A stretch of DNA of 64,000 bases from Synoicihabitans lomoniglobus (GTDB lineage: Bacteria; Verrucomicrobiota; Verrucomicrobiia; Opitutales; Opitutaceae), in NCBI RefSeq assembly GCF_029023725.1, contig NZ_CP119075.1, positions 1,917,501-1,981,500 on the forward strand, written 5' to 3'. A program made the translations under genes and the position numbers. The notes beneath the pieces are model-generated. The model saw only the letters and a program-made list of their open reading frames with translations. It was not told where the DNA came from and did not search any database. The first letter of the stretch is position 1. Each line of letters starts with the position of its first letter. This document shows positions 41,665 to 50,531 of the stretch, piece by piece.

Positions 41665-43329
41665 ATGCTGCAGACCCTGACCATCCGCAACCTCGCCCTG
41701 CTGGAACAGGTGTCGCTCGACTTTGAAGCGGGCTTTTCAGTGGTCACGGGCGAAACCGGAGCGGGTAAAAGCATCCTGCTGGGAGCGCTGAGTTTGTTGG
41801 CCGGCGAGCGCGCGGATAAAACCATCATTCGGCAGGGCACCGATACCTGCGAGGTCGAGGCTTCGTTGTGGCTGAGCGAACCCGCGCCTCTGGATGACGT
41901 GTTGTCGGAACTGAATTTGCCTGTCTGCGATGATGGCGTATTGTTGTTGAAGCGGAGCCTGTCGCGCACGCGGGCTCCGAAGATTTCCGTCAACGGCAGT
42001 ATGTGCACGCTGGGCAACCTCCAACGATTGGGCGAGATGTGGATCGATTTCCACGGCCCGAGTGAGCCCCGGCGTTTGCTGAAGACGGGATGCCAACTGG
42101 AGCTGTTGGACCTGTATGCGCAAAACAAGGACGCGCTGACGCAGTATGCCGCGAGTTATTCGAATTGGCGCGATGCGTTGGCGGAACGAGAGCGAGTGGC
42201 GCAGCAGGATCAGTTGTCGCCCGACCAAATTGATTTCTTAAGCGGTCAACTGCAACGTCTGGACGCACTCGAACTTACGGTCGAAGCGATCGAAACATTG
42301 GAGCGCGATTTTGGTCGAGTCAGTCGGGCGCAGGAACTCAGCGAACTCGCCCAAGGACTGGAGGCGGGCTTGAGCGGGGATGACGGCATCAGTTCGCAAC
42401 TGGCACCGATGATGCGGTCGGCACGGGAACTTGCGGAGTTGGACGAGGACGGTAAAACTCTGGCCGAGCGTCTCAACGCCCTGAGTATTGAGATCGCGGA
42501 TGTGGCGGGGGAATACGCCGCACTGGGTGGTCAATTTTCGTTTGAACCGGAGGAGATCGAATCCCTGCAGGAACGCATGAATGCGTGGCTGGAAGTGAAG
42601 CGGAAACACGGCGGCGATATCGAAGCGGTGGTGGCGGCGCGGGAAGCCCTGCGGTCTCAGCTCGACTCGCAGGGCGATATTGAGGGGACGCTCGCCAAGC
42701 TTGATCAGAAAATCGCATCGGCCGAAAAGATCGCGCGGAATCAGGCGACCGCCTTGCGCAAAGATCGAGCAAAGGCGGCGCAAGCCCTCTCCAAGGTGGC
42801 GGCGAAGGCCATCGCGCAACTCGGATTTAAAAAGGCGGAGTTCCGTATCGAAGTGAGCGCTTCGTTGGATCTCGGTCCCACCGGCGACAGCGACGTGACG
42901 TTCCTGTTTTCACCCAACGTCGGCGAGGAGGCTCTGCCGCTGAACCGCATCGCATCGAGTGGCGAGTTGGCCCGCGTGATGTTGGCCCTCAAGACCGTGT
43001 TGGCGGATCTCGATGCGGTGCCGGTGCTGGTGTTTGATGAAGTCGATGCCAACGTGGGCGGTGAAATCGGACGCGTCGTGGGCCAGCAAATGGCCGGAAT
43101 CGGACGCAATCACCAAGTGCTTTGCGTCACCCATCTTCCCCAGGTCGCGGCCCAGGGCAGCGCCCACTTCGTGGTGGAAAAGGACCAATCCAAGCAGCGC
43201 GTCGAAGTATCCATCCAACCCATTCACGCCGATCGCACAATGCGCGTGGATGAGTTGGCCCGCATGCTCGGCGACCGCAACGCTCGGAGCGCGCGCGTCC
43301 ACGCGGAGGAACTACTCGGTCAGGCGTAA
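41665..43329 (+). CDS. recN: DNA repair protein RecN
   Basis: A 554-residue SMC-like ATPase of double-strand-break repair. Walker A GETGAGKSILLGAL near 29 follows the typical RecN start LTIRNLALLEQVSLDFEAG; SVNGSMCTLGNL and MWIDFHGPSEP lie near 112 and 124; a coiled-coil hairpin spans about 150-390; the ABC signature ASSGELARVMLALK is near 430, Walker B VLVFDEVDANVGGEIG near 454, and VTHLPQVAAQGSAHFVV near 487. Many coding-strand Ala/Glu/Leu heptads support the coiled coil. It follows tRNA-Val by 158 bp on the opposite strand. Confidence 0.96.
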   Translation: MLQTLTIRNLALLEQVSLDFEAGFSVVTGETGAGKSILLGALSLLAGERADKTIIRQGTDTCEVEASLWLSEPAPLDDVLSELNLPVCDDGVLLLKRSLSRTRAPKISVNGSMCTLGNLQRLGEMWIDFHGPSEPRRLLKTGCQLELLDLYAQNKDALTQYAASYSNWRDALAERERVAQQDQLSPDQIDFLSGQLQRLDALELTVEAIETLERDFGRVSRAQELSELAQGLEAGLSGDDGISSQLAPMMRSARELAELDEDGKTLAERLNALSIEIADVAGEYAALGGQFSFEPEEIESLQERMNAWLEVKRKHGGDIEAVVAAREALRSQLDSQGDIEGTLAKLDQKIASAEKIARNQATALRKDRAKAAQALSKVAAKAIAQLGFKKAEFRIEVSASLDLGPTGDSDVTFLFSPNVGEEALPLNRIASSGELARVMLALKTVLADLDAVPVLVFDEVDANVGGEIGRVVGQQMAGIGRNHQVLCVTHLPQVAAQGSAHFVVEKDQSKQRVEVSIQPIHADRTMRVDELARMLGDRNARSARVHAEELLGQA

Positions 43330-43425
43330 ACGCGCAATGCGGCGGCAGGCGGGTGGAATCCACACAACGATGATCTTATTTGGGTCATTGCGGATTCACC
43401 AAATGTTTTCAACATCACGCGTTTT

Positions 43426-44343
43426 ATGAAACCCCGTCTTCCCCTCCTCCTTATTGCTCTCACCCTGGCTGTCTTTGGCGCGGCCTCCCTTTCGGCGGAA
43501 ACGCTCAAGGTGCTCTATTTCACCAAGTCTTCCGGCTACGAACACAGTGTGGTCCGTCGGGGCTCGATGGGCGAACCGAGTCATTCGGAAAACGTCTTGA
43601 AGTCGTTGGCGGCTCAGCACGACATCGCGTTCACTTTCAGCAAAGACGGCAGCTTGTTTTCGGAAGACTACCTAAACCAGTTCGACGTGGTGTTTTTCTA
43701 TACCAGCGGAAACTTGGAGATGGTGGGCTCGGATGGGAACCCGCCCATGAGCGCGGCGGGCAAGTTGGCGTTGTTGTCCTGGGTCGCCAATGGAGGCGGT
43801 TTTATGGCCACTCATGCGGGCGGTGATTCCTTTCACACGTATGAGAAATTCAACGGCAATACGCCCAAGGATAAACGCGGATACCGGTATCAGCTGAATG
43901 GCGAAGCGTCCGACCCCTACATCAAAATGCTCGGCGGTGAGTTCATCAACCACGGGCCGCAACAAGTGGCGACGGCGCTGGTGACGGATACGGAATTCCC
44001 CGGGATGGGCCCAGCGGGCGAAGCGATTCACGTAATGGAAGAGTGGTATTCACTCAAAGAGTTTTCCCCGATCAATCACGTGGTGCTCGTGATGCAAACG
44101 GCGGGCATGGAAGGCAGTGATTATCAGCGGCCGGACTATCCGCTTTCCTGGGCCAAGCCTTACGGCGAAGGCCGGGTTTGGTATAGCGGCATGGGCCATC
44201 GCGAGGACGTTTGGGAGGCGGAGTATTTCCAATCCATTCTCGTGGGAGCCATGGAATGGACGGGCGGTCGCACGGACGCGAACATCACGCCGAATCTGCT
44301 CGAAGCGGCTCCCGGCGCGCTGACCCTGCCGCCCGCCCGTTGA
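43426..44343 (+). CDS. Exported ThuA-domain protein
   Basis: A 305-residue protein with a signal peptide (MKPRLPLLLIALTLAV..., cleavage near SLSAE) and one ThuA/GATase-like domain. LKVLYFTKSSGYEHSVV near 27, FDVVFFYTSGN near 86, GGGFMATHAGGDSFH near 125 and YGEGRVWYSGMGHREDVW near 246 are family blocks. ThuA-like proteins are linked to trehalose and other disaccharide utilisation and are numerous in Planctomycetes/Verrucomicrobia; the actual reaction is not settled. Convergent with the ASPIC protein gene, 17 nt apart. Confidence 0.88.
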   Translation: MKPRLPLLLIALTLAVFGAASLSAETLKVLYFTKSSGYEHSVVRRGSMGEPSHSENVLKSLAAQHDIAFTFSKDGSLFSEDYLNQFDVVFFYTSGNLEMVGSDGNPPMSAAGKLALLSWVANGGGFMATHAGGDSFHTYEKFNGNTPKDKRGYRYQLNGEASDPYIKMLGGEFINHGPQQVATALVTDTEFPGMGPAGEAIHVMEEWYSLKEFSPINHVVLVMQTAGMEGSDYQRPDYPLSWAKPYGEGRVWYSGMGHREDVWEAEYFQSILVGAMEWTGGRTDANITPNLLEAAPGALTLPPAR

Positions 44344-44360
44344 GGCGCGACCACGATCGA

Positions 44361-46640
44361 CTAGTGGTGATGCATGTGCGCCGCCGCTGCGTCACCGGTG
44401 GGCCAAGGAAATGATCCCCGGGAGACTTCACGCGGGGTGCCACTGCCTTCGCGAATCACGAATTCCTGGTCCAACGCCAGACCTGTAAAGACCTGCGTCT
44501 TGCCGGTGGTGGGCCAGAAAATCTCCACGCGTTTGACGGCGGTGGCATCGCCCAGCCCGATTTCCTGGCGGAACGATGTCGCCCCGAAACTGCCTCCGCT
44601 GCTGACGACACGATGGATGGCGCGTTCGACGGATGGCGTTTGCACGACGACTTTTATTCGGGAGCCAACGCCGGGTCGGTTGGACTGCACGCCCTCGAGT
44701 TGCAGTTTGATCCAGTGATTGCCGTGTCCCGGATTGGCGAAAAGTTGGTTGGGGTAGTGGTCGCCCGAAAACGCGCCGCCGACCACCGCATACACGTCCT
44801 GAGCACCGTCGTGATTGAGATCGCCGAAAGCGATGGCGTGGCCCTTCTGCAGCTGTCCGAATCCGCCGGAAGTGGTGACATCCTGAAATCCGGTCCCGTC
44901 GTGGCCGCGGAACATCCGGTTGGGAATGATCGTGCCGAGGTGAGGATCTCCGGTGCCAACGTAAAAATCGAGCCAGCCGTCGTTGTCGAGATCGCCGAAG
45001 TTACCACCCATCATGTGGAGAATCTGGTCGAGCCCCGCTTCGGCGGACGCATCGGTGAAAGTGCCGTCGCCATTGTTGCGATAAAGGCGGGCTCGTTCGC
45101 CGGCGGTTTTGGAACCGAGCAGGTCGGCGAGAATGTCACCGGCGTTGCGTATCGAGTATCCGGTGACAAAGAGGTCGAGCCAGCCGTCGTTGTTGTAGTC
45201 AAAAAACCAGCACGGGAAGCTTTTCTGCGGGTCGGCCACTCCCGCTGTTTTCGTGACATCGGTAAATATCCAGTCGCTCTTCAAGTCGCCTGGCGAGGCG
45301 GGACCGTCATTGCGCAACAGGCGGTTGGGGCCCGTCAGTGAGGAGACGTAGAGGTCGGGGCGGCCGTCGTTGTTGAAATCGCCGCTGGTCACGCCTTTGA
45401 CCCAGTCGACAATCGCGACACCGCTGGTCGCGGCGATGTCGGTGAAGGTGCCGTCCTGATTGTTGCGAAAGAGTTGGCACGCGTCGAACTCAGGGTCGCC
45501 GGGCACGGACTCATTGCCGATGAAAATGTCGAGCCAACCATCGCCGTTGAAATCGAACCATGTCGCGGTTTGCGTGGAATGGCCTTCGAGCAGTCCGGCG
45601 GCTTCCGTGACATCGGTGAACGTGTTGTCACCGTTGTTGCGCAGGAGGGAATTGGGGAAGCGGCCGTCTTTGGCGAGCCAGGCTCCGCGGAGCACGAGCA
45701 CATCCATGAAGCCGTCATTGTCGATGTCGCCATGGATCATGTTGAGACCACCGAAAAGCCCGGTCAGGCCCGCGGTGTCGGTGAGTTCAGTGAACGAGCC
45801 GTCGCCGTTGTTGTGAAAGTAACGCAGCTGACCGTCGAAGCCCCACGCGGAGACCATGAGGTCAAGCCACCCATCCCGGTCAAAATCCTCCATCACGAGC
45901 CCACCAGAGAGGTCGTCCACGGCGAGGCCGAGCGAACCGGCGATATCTGGGAAACGTTTGATATCGTAGTCGGAGGCAAACACGCGTTCGGGGATAGCCC
46001 ACCGGGAAGGCACGTTTTGCGGATATTCGCCCACGGTCATGTGCGCGATGTTGAGCAACCAAGCGGAGTAGGGGCTCGGCGCCATGTTGAGGATTTGGTT
46101 CAGCGTGCTGATGGCGGCGCGCGATCCGGCCTGATCCTGATGGATGCCACCGCCTTGAAGCGGGAGCAGGCAGGAGTCGGCGTTGTGGTGGAGGAGGCAG
46201 TTCGTTTGCTCCCCAATCCGCAATTCCGTGAGCGCTTTGAGCTCGAGGAGTTGGATGATTTGTTCGCGGGGAAGCGACACTCCGGAGCGACCGATCATAC
46301 TGCCGAACTCCTCGATTTGAGCGAGAGCGGCTTCGGACTGGCCGTCATTGAGTAAAGCTTGCGCATAAGGCATCATCAACGGAAAGCGGTCCCGATCGGA
46401 GACGGCCTCGGCGAGCTGTTTTTCCAGCAGGGGCACGGCGATGTGGGGGAAAAACTGGGTCGTCGCACCGTCGAGTTGGATGTCAAGATTGGCGAGCCGC
46501 TCCACCATGCGCCGAGTGCTTTCCGGTTGGGCCGCGCTCAGGGTGAGGCATCCGGTGATCATGGCCGCTAGGCACCAATCACGTATCCGGCGTGGGGTGT
46601 TCACACGAAACGAGGGTAATGAGGAGAAATGAGGAAACAT
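44361..46640 (-). CDS. Exported FG-GAP/VCBS-repeat protein with ASPIC/UnbV domain (CRTAC1-like)
   Basis: A 759-residue protein from ATG 46640 (an upstream ATG at 46685 would add a non-hydrophobic stretch). A hydrophobic signal segment at about 25-36 ends in SAAQPE. Residues 40-190 are helical, TPR-like; 195-650 hold at least seven FG-GAP/VCBS repeats with Ca-binding-type loops (DFDRDGWLDLMV, DIDNDGFMDVLV, DFNNDGRPDLYVS, DYNNDGWLDLFVTG); 660-745 is the ASPIC/UnbV domain (NRPGVGSRIKV... KRVEIFWPTTGKTQ). The tail AAAAHMHHH is His-rich and might bind metal. Probably a secreted beta-propeller for adhesion or glycan contact (inference). Confidence 0.88.
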   Translation of the reverse strand: MFPHFSSLPSFRVNTPRRIRDWCLAAMITGCLTLSAAQPESTRRMVERLANLDIQLDGATTQFFPHIAVPLLEKQLAEAVSDRDRFPLMMPYAQALLNDGQSEAALAQIEEFGSMIGRSGVSLPREQIIQLLELKALTELRIGEQTNCLLHHNADSCLLPLQGGGIHQDQAGSRAAISTLNQILNMAPSPYSAWLLNIAHMTVGEYPQNVPSRWAIPERVFASDYDIKRFPDIAGSLGLAVDDLSGGLVMEDFDRDGWLDLMVSAWGFDGQLRYFHNNGDGSFTELTDTAGLTGLFGGLNMIHGDIDNDGFMDVLVLRGAWLAKDGRFPNSLLRNNGDNTFTDVTEAAGLLEGHSTQTATWFDFNGDGWLDIFIGNESVPGDPEFDACQLFRNNQDGTFTDIAATSGVAIVDWVKGVTSGDFNNDGRPDLYVSSLTGPNRLLRNDGPASPGDLKSDWIFTDVTKTAGVADPQKSFPCWFFDYNNDGWLDLFVTGYSIRNAGDILADLLGSKTAGERARLYRNNGDGTFTDASAEAGLDQILHMMGGNFGDLDNDGWLDFYVGTGDPHLGTIIPNRMFRGHDGTGFQDVTTSGGFGQLQKGHAIAFGDLNHDGAQDVYAVVGGAFSGDHYPNQLFANPGHGNHWIKLQLEGVQSNRPGVGSRIKVVVQTPSVERAIHRVVSSGGSFGATSFRQEIGLGDATAVKRVEIFWPTTGKTQVFTGLALDQEFVIREGSGTPREVSRGSFPWPTGDAAAAHMHHH

Positions 46641-46788
46641 GAAAATGGGGTGACGACGGCACGTGAATCCTTGCCGTAATCGCACGGCGGGAGCGCGAAG
46701 TCTTCAGCGAATCCGCGGACGGACGCCGCGCAAGTCTCGTTCCCATATTGCGCGGCGCGGGCTGACGCCCGTTGAGCAATTTCAGCTG

Positions 46789-48651
46789 TCAGCCGCGGGC
46801 CAACCGGTCGGCACTGCGCCACTTGGCGGCGGGCACGTAGGCGACCGCGATCAATACGAGCTGGCTGAGGACAAAGGCGACGAGTGACCAGAAAGCCGCA
46901 TCCATGAAGCCGTAGCTGTGCAAGCCTACACCGAGCATGTTGGTGCCAAACCAACTCCAACTCGTCACGATGTTACCAAAAACGGCCAGCGCCATGATGC
47001 CGCGCGTGCGGGCGATGCCTCCCCAGCGCGCGTGGAGCACGATGGCGTTCCAAATCACGATGAGCAGCGCGCCGTTCTCCTTGGGGTCCCAGCCCCAAAA
47101 ACGGCCCCAGGACTGATCGGCCCAGATGCCGCCGAGAATGGTGCCGACCAGGCTGAACAAAGTCGCGAAACAAACGATGCCGTAGACCATGCGGGAGAGC
47201 GCGTCGGCGGTGGCTTTGTCCAATGATTTGGTGAAGACGCCGCGCACCACATAGATTAACGCCAGGAACCCGGCGAGGAAGGTCGCGGAGTAACCGATGG
47301 TGATAATGATGACATGCGTCGCCAACCAGAAGTTGGAATCGAGCACCGCCCGCATCATCTCGAGGGTGTCGCCTTGCAGCGACAAGTGATGAGCGATGAG
47401 CAACGTGCCGAAACCGATCAACCCGCCGGCCGTCGTGCCGATGCCGTTGCGATAGATGCGCTCCAATATAAGGCAGAGTCCGACGGCCCCCCAGCCGACA
47501 AAGAGGGCGGAGGAGTAGAGGTTGGTGACGGGGGGGCGGCCTTCGAGCCACATGCGGATCGCGATGCCAATCGTGGTGGCCACCCACGCCAGCGCCACGA
47601 GTTGCGCGCCGTATTTTTGCAGCGGCCGGGTCCAAACCAACCACGAGATGATGGCCATCAGGAATGCCACGACGTAGAGCACGGAGCTACGGTAGAAGGG
47701 TTCGGCTTGGTTGAACGTCGCTTCGATGCTGGTCTTCCTTAGACGATCGCCGAAGTCACCCTGCAACTGAGCGGAGTAAAGTTCCACGAGCTTGTTGAAC
47801 GTCTCCGCATCTTGGTCCCGCCAGGCTTGGCCCATGGCGGCGTAGGTGAGGGCGTAAGGATTGACCATTCCGGTCTGGAACGCACCGAGCAAAGCGCGTC
47901 CGGTTTTTTGCCACGCTAGGTCAGACTTGTCTTCACCGAGAGGAGGCAGCGGCAACATCGCGGCGTATTGATCGAGTTGCATGAACGCCTGACCGGCGTC
48001 GATCATGCGGTTGGCCAAGGCATCGTCATGGTCGGCATCGGAGGAGCGTGCACGGACGGCCTCGACGCCGGCCGGCAGTTCGTCCTGGAGCTGTTGAAGT
48101 TGACTCAAAAAATTGCGCCCGTCTGGCACCACCAAGCTGTGCTTGAGCTGTTGGTAGGCGATGATGCGGTTGCGGGTCTGCAATACCGCCCGCTGAAAGA
48201 CATCGCGGGCGGGAGCTTCGATGCCTTGGGCCATGGTGGCCTGCCGATCGAGTTCCTCCAGGTGGTCCGCCATTTGATTGTAAGAGAACCGCTTCTTGCC
48301 GTCGCCGTCCTCGGGCGTCAAACCGAGCACATCGAGCACGCCCGGATGCACGATTTCAAAGTGACGGTAGTCGTCGGCGAGTTCGGCGCGGTAGAAAACG
48401 TCGAGTAGCCACTCGGTGGGCGTGCGTTTGATTTCGGTCGGAGCTTCGGTCTTGAAGCGCTGCCGTCCTTGCAGCGTCAACAAGTGCGTCCGGGCCACTG
48501 TATCCATGGGTTTGATGCGGCCGTCGGCGACGACCGGCAGTCGGGCAAAGCCATCGAGATCAAATCCCGCGTCCGAAGATTCCGGGCGCAGTCCGGCCAG
48601 AAGATAGAGAATACCGGCCGCGAGCACGGAGATGGAATATATGCGTATCAT
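46789..48651 (-). CDS. ccsA: CcsA/CcmF-like cytochrome c biogenesis protein with large N-terminal extension
   Basis: A 620-residue inner-membrane protein. One N-terminal hydrophobic segment (IYSISVLAAGILYLLAGL) and a periplasmic region of about 310 residues precede eight or so membrane helices. The heme-handling core WGRFWGWDPKENGALLIV (WWD-type) is near residue 520, flanked by His-containing helices (IAHHLSLQGD, LATHVIIITIGY, LHARWGG). CcsA with ResB forms the system II heme-attachment machine. The ATG at 48651 lies 8 nt after the resB stop; the longer frame upstream is within resB and lacks membrane character. Confidence 0.9.
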   Translation of the reverse strand: MIRIYSISVLAAGILYLLAGLRPESSDAGFDLDGFARLPVVADGRIKPMDTVARTHLLTLQGRQRFKTEAPTEIKRTPTEWLLDVFYRAELADDYRHFEIVHPGVLDVLGLTPEDGDGKKRFSYNQMADHLEELDRQATMAQGIEAPARDVFQRAVLQTRNRIIAYQQLKHSLVVPDGRNFLSQLQQLQDELPAGVEAVRARSSDADHDDALANRMIDAGQAFMQLDQYAAMLPLPPLGEDKSDLAWQKTGRALLGAFQTGMVNPYALTYAAMGQAWRDQDAETFNKLVELYSAQLQGDFGDRLRKTSIEATFNQAEPFYRSSVLYVVAFLMAIISWLVWTRPLQKYGAQLVALAWVATTIGIAIRMWLEGRPPVTNLYSSALFVGWGAVGLCLILERIYRNGIGTTAGGLIGFGTLLIAHHLSLQGDTLEMMRAVLDSNFWLATHVIIITIGYSATFLAGFLALIYVVRGVFTKSLDKATADALSRMVYGIVCFATLFSLVGTILGGIWADQSWGRFWGWDPKENGALLIVIWNAIVLHARWGGIARTRGIMALAVFGNIVTSWSWFGTNMLGVGLHSYGFMDAAFWSLVAFVLSQLVLIAVAYVPAAKWRSADRLARG

Positions 48652-48659
48652 GGCGGAGA

Positions 48660-49841
48660 TCAGGCGGCGGAGTTGTTCCGGCGGCGGGTGAAACGCAGCA
48701 GGTGAAAGCCGAATTGCCAGGTGAGGCCGATGCTCATGAGGATGCAGGCGATGTAGGGCAGGGCGCGGCCGGGGTTGTGGACGACTTGCAACACGCTGAA
48801 GCCGTTGGCGCTGTCCATCTGGTATTGGTAAAACGTGAATCCCTGATGCCGCAGCGGCTGATTCATGTAGATGAGCGATTCGCGATCTTCGGTGCCGTCG
48901 GCGGACTGCAAGCGCACGCGGGAGGAGAAATTCTTGGGGATTTGGGTGCCCACATAAACGTCGTGCTTCAGCTCGAGCAGGGTGAGCGAGAACGGCTTGT
49001 ATTCGCGTTCGAAGCGAAAGCCCACGCTCCACGTGCGACCGGCGTAGTCGAAGGTTTGGGGCTGCACCAACATCGGCGATACCAGCCAGATGCCGAGCGA
49101 GCCTTCGGCGCCTTCGAGTTCGATCAACGCGACAGGTAAGTTGCGCTCGTTGTCCTTGTAGGTGAGCGGGGCGGGAAACAAGCCGAGGCGCGGTCCCATG
49201 CCGGCGGTGGACGGGTTCGGAGCGAGGTTGGCCGTTTCGGCTCCGGCGGGCAACTGGTTGAGCATCGCCAGATTGGCATTCGGATAGTAACCGCGGACGA
49301 TCACGCGGAAGGGCAATTTGGCGTGCTGGATGGGATTAGCCGCAGCGATCAACGATTCCGGGATGGCGGTGACATCGTCGAAATCGGCGTCCGTTTGGTC
49401 GATGATGACCACCTCGTTACGGCGAAAACTCTCCGAATAATTGCGCGTCTGGCCTTCCTCCAGCTTGAGCGAGTAATCTTCCTGCAGCAGTCCGCTGACC
49501 AGTTCGCCCACGAGCAACACGATGAGCCCGAAATGGGTGAGCTGGATGCCGGCTTTCTTCCACGTGAACTGGAACCGATGCACGTGCGCGGCGACGAGGT
49601 TGATCATGAGGAACCCACCAATCAGGTAGCCGCCTGGAAAAACCGGCAGGGGAATTTCCGTGTTGGGAATACGGGCGAGCACAAAAAACGTCCGGAAATA
49701 CTGCTCCTGCACGCCGTAGACGCCGAGCTGCACCTGCGCCAACGTGGCGACAAAGATCAGCACCATCGACATCACCAGCAGGACCACCGTGAGGCGGAGT
49801 GAACAAAAGAAGCGGGAAAACGCGGCGATCAGGTCAGACAT
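48660..49841 (-). CDS. resB: ResB/Ccs1-like cytochrome c biogenesis protein
   Basis: A 393-residue membrane protein, partner of CcsA. It starts with LRLTVVLLVMSMVLIFVATLAQVQLGVYGVQ, the conserved ResB first helix, and has two more N-terminal helices (GGFLMINLVAAHVHRF with a His pair, LTHFGLIVLLVGELVSG), a long periplasmic beta-rich region with LKLEEGQTRNY and FTFYQYQMDSANGFSVLQVV, and a final helix (YIACILMSIGLTWQFGFHLL). Immediately upstream of ccsA; the lipoprotein gene precedes it by 2 nt. The three genes form one unit. Confidence 0.92.
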   Translation of the reverse strand: MSDLIAAFSRFFCSLRLTVVLLVMSMVLIFVATLAQVQLGVYGVQEQYFRTFFVLARIPNTEIPLPVFPGGYLIGGFLMINLVAAHVHRFQFTWKKAGIQLTHFGLIVLLVGELVSGLLQEDYSLKLEEGQTRNYSESFRRNEVVIIDQTDADFDDVTAIPESLIAAANPIQHAKLPFRVIVRGYYPNANLAMLNQLPAGAETANLAPNPSTAGMGPRLGLFPAPLTYKDNERNLPVALIELEGAEGSLGIWLVSPMLVQPQTFDYAGRTWSVGFRFEREYKPFSLTLLELKHDVYVGTQIPKNFSSRVRLQSADGTEDRESLIYMNQPLRHQGFTFYQYQMDSANGFSVLQVVHNPGRALPYIACILMSIGLTWQFGFHLLRFTRRRNNSAA

Positions 49842-49843
49842 GG

Positions 49844-50410
49844 TCAGGGCGAGGCAGGGGTCACGGATTGAACGAAGGCCCGGAACGCCGCAGCCTCATT
49901 TTCCACAATGTTCGCCGGCCCCATGAGCTTGAAGAACCACGACTCTCCACCGTGGTGCAGGATCGCTCCCATGATGCGGGTGGGGGCGCCATCGACGGAA
50001 CCGGAGTAGTCAACGAAATCGGCGTGAAACGTCGGTGTGTCCACATGTTCCACCGTGGCCTGGGCATCGGCGGCGGAAAGCTCAGCCAAGCCGATTTGTT
50101 TGCGCCAACGGTTGAGATTCGGGGCCAGGCCACCGGCATCCCCCGGAAATGCAATCACGGAGAGATCCGCAGTGGCGTCGCCTTCTCCGGGGAGCGTAAA
50201 GCTACCCCGACGCATGCCGCTGGCCGGTAGTTCCTGCCAATGGCTGGGCGCGGTCCAGGACAGGGCGGAGGCTCCGGCAGTCGCGGCCGACGCGCCAGCC
50301 AACGTGGGCGGGGTCTCTTTGGGAACTCGGTAGGTGCGCACCTCGTCTTTGGCGCAGCCCACCAAAGTGAGTGCGACCAAGGCGATCAAACTGGGTAGCC
50401 GGGAGGACAT
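49844..50410 (-). CDS. Unrecognised lipoprotein upstream of resB-ccsA
   Basis: From ATG 50410 the protein has 188 residues with a lipoprotein signal: SRLPSLIALVALTLVGC, lipobox LVGC. After a Pro/Ala/Thr linker, residues 50-185 form a compact domain (SWTAPSHWQELPASGMRRGSF, then FHADFVDYSGSVDG and SWFFKLMGP). This resembles small verrucomicrobial lipoproteins next to cytochrome c maturation genes, but I cannot name a family. It overlaps nothing and stops 2 nt before resB, so it is cotranslated. Divergent from pxpBC. Confidence 0.82.
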   Translation of the reverse strand: MSSRLPSLIALVALTLVGCAKDEVRTYRVPKETPPTLAGASAATAGASALSWTAPSHWQELPASGMRRGSFTLPGEGDATADLSVIAFPGDAGGLAPNLNRWRKQIGLAELSAADAQATVEHVDTPTFHADFVDYSGSVDGAPTRIMGAILHHGGESWFFKLMGPANIVENEAAAFRAFVQSVTPASP

Positions 50411-50531
50411 CCCGCCACGTATCCCTCCAAGTGAAGCCAACTTCAACTTTATCCTGTCAAGTATCAGGCAAACCGCAGTGTCCGATTACCGAGGCTTGTG
50501 TCGGGGCAACGTCCTCGAATCATGGGCGGTC

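Noticed and set aside
48652..49032. Upstream extension of the CcsA-like frame
   Set aside because: Overlaps resB in another frame and is His/Arg/Pro-rich; the ATG at 48651 starts a proper membrane segment.
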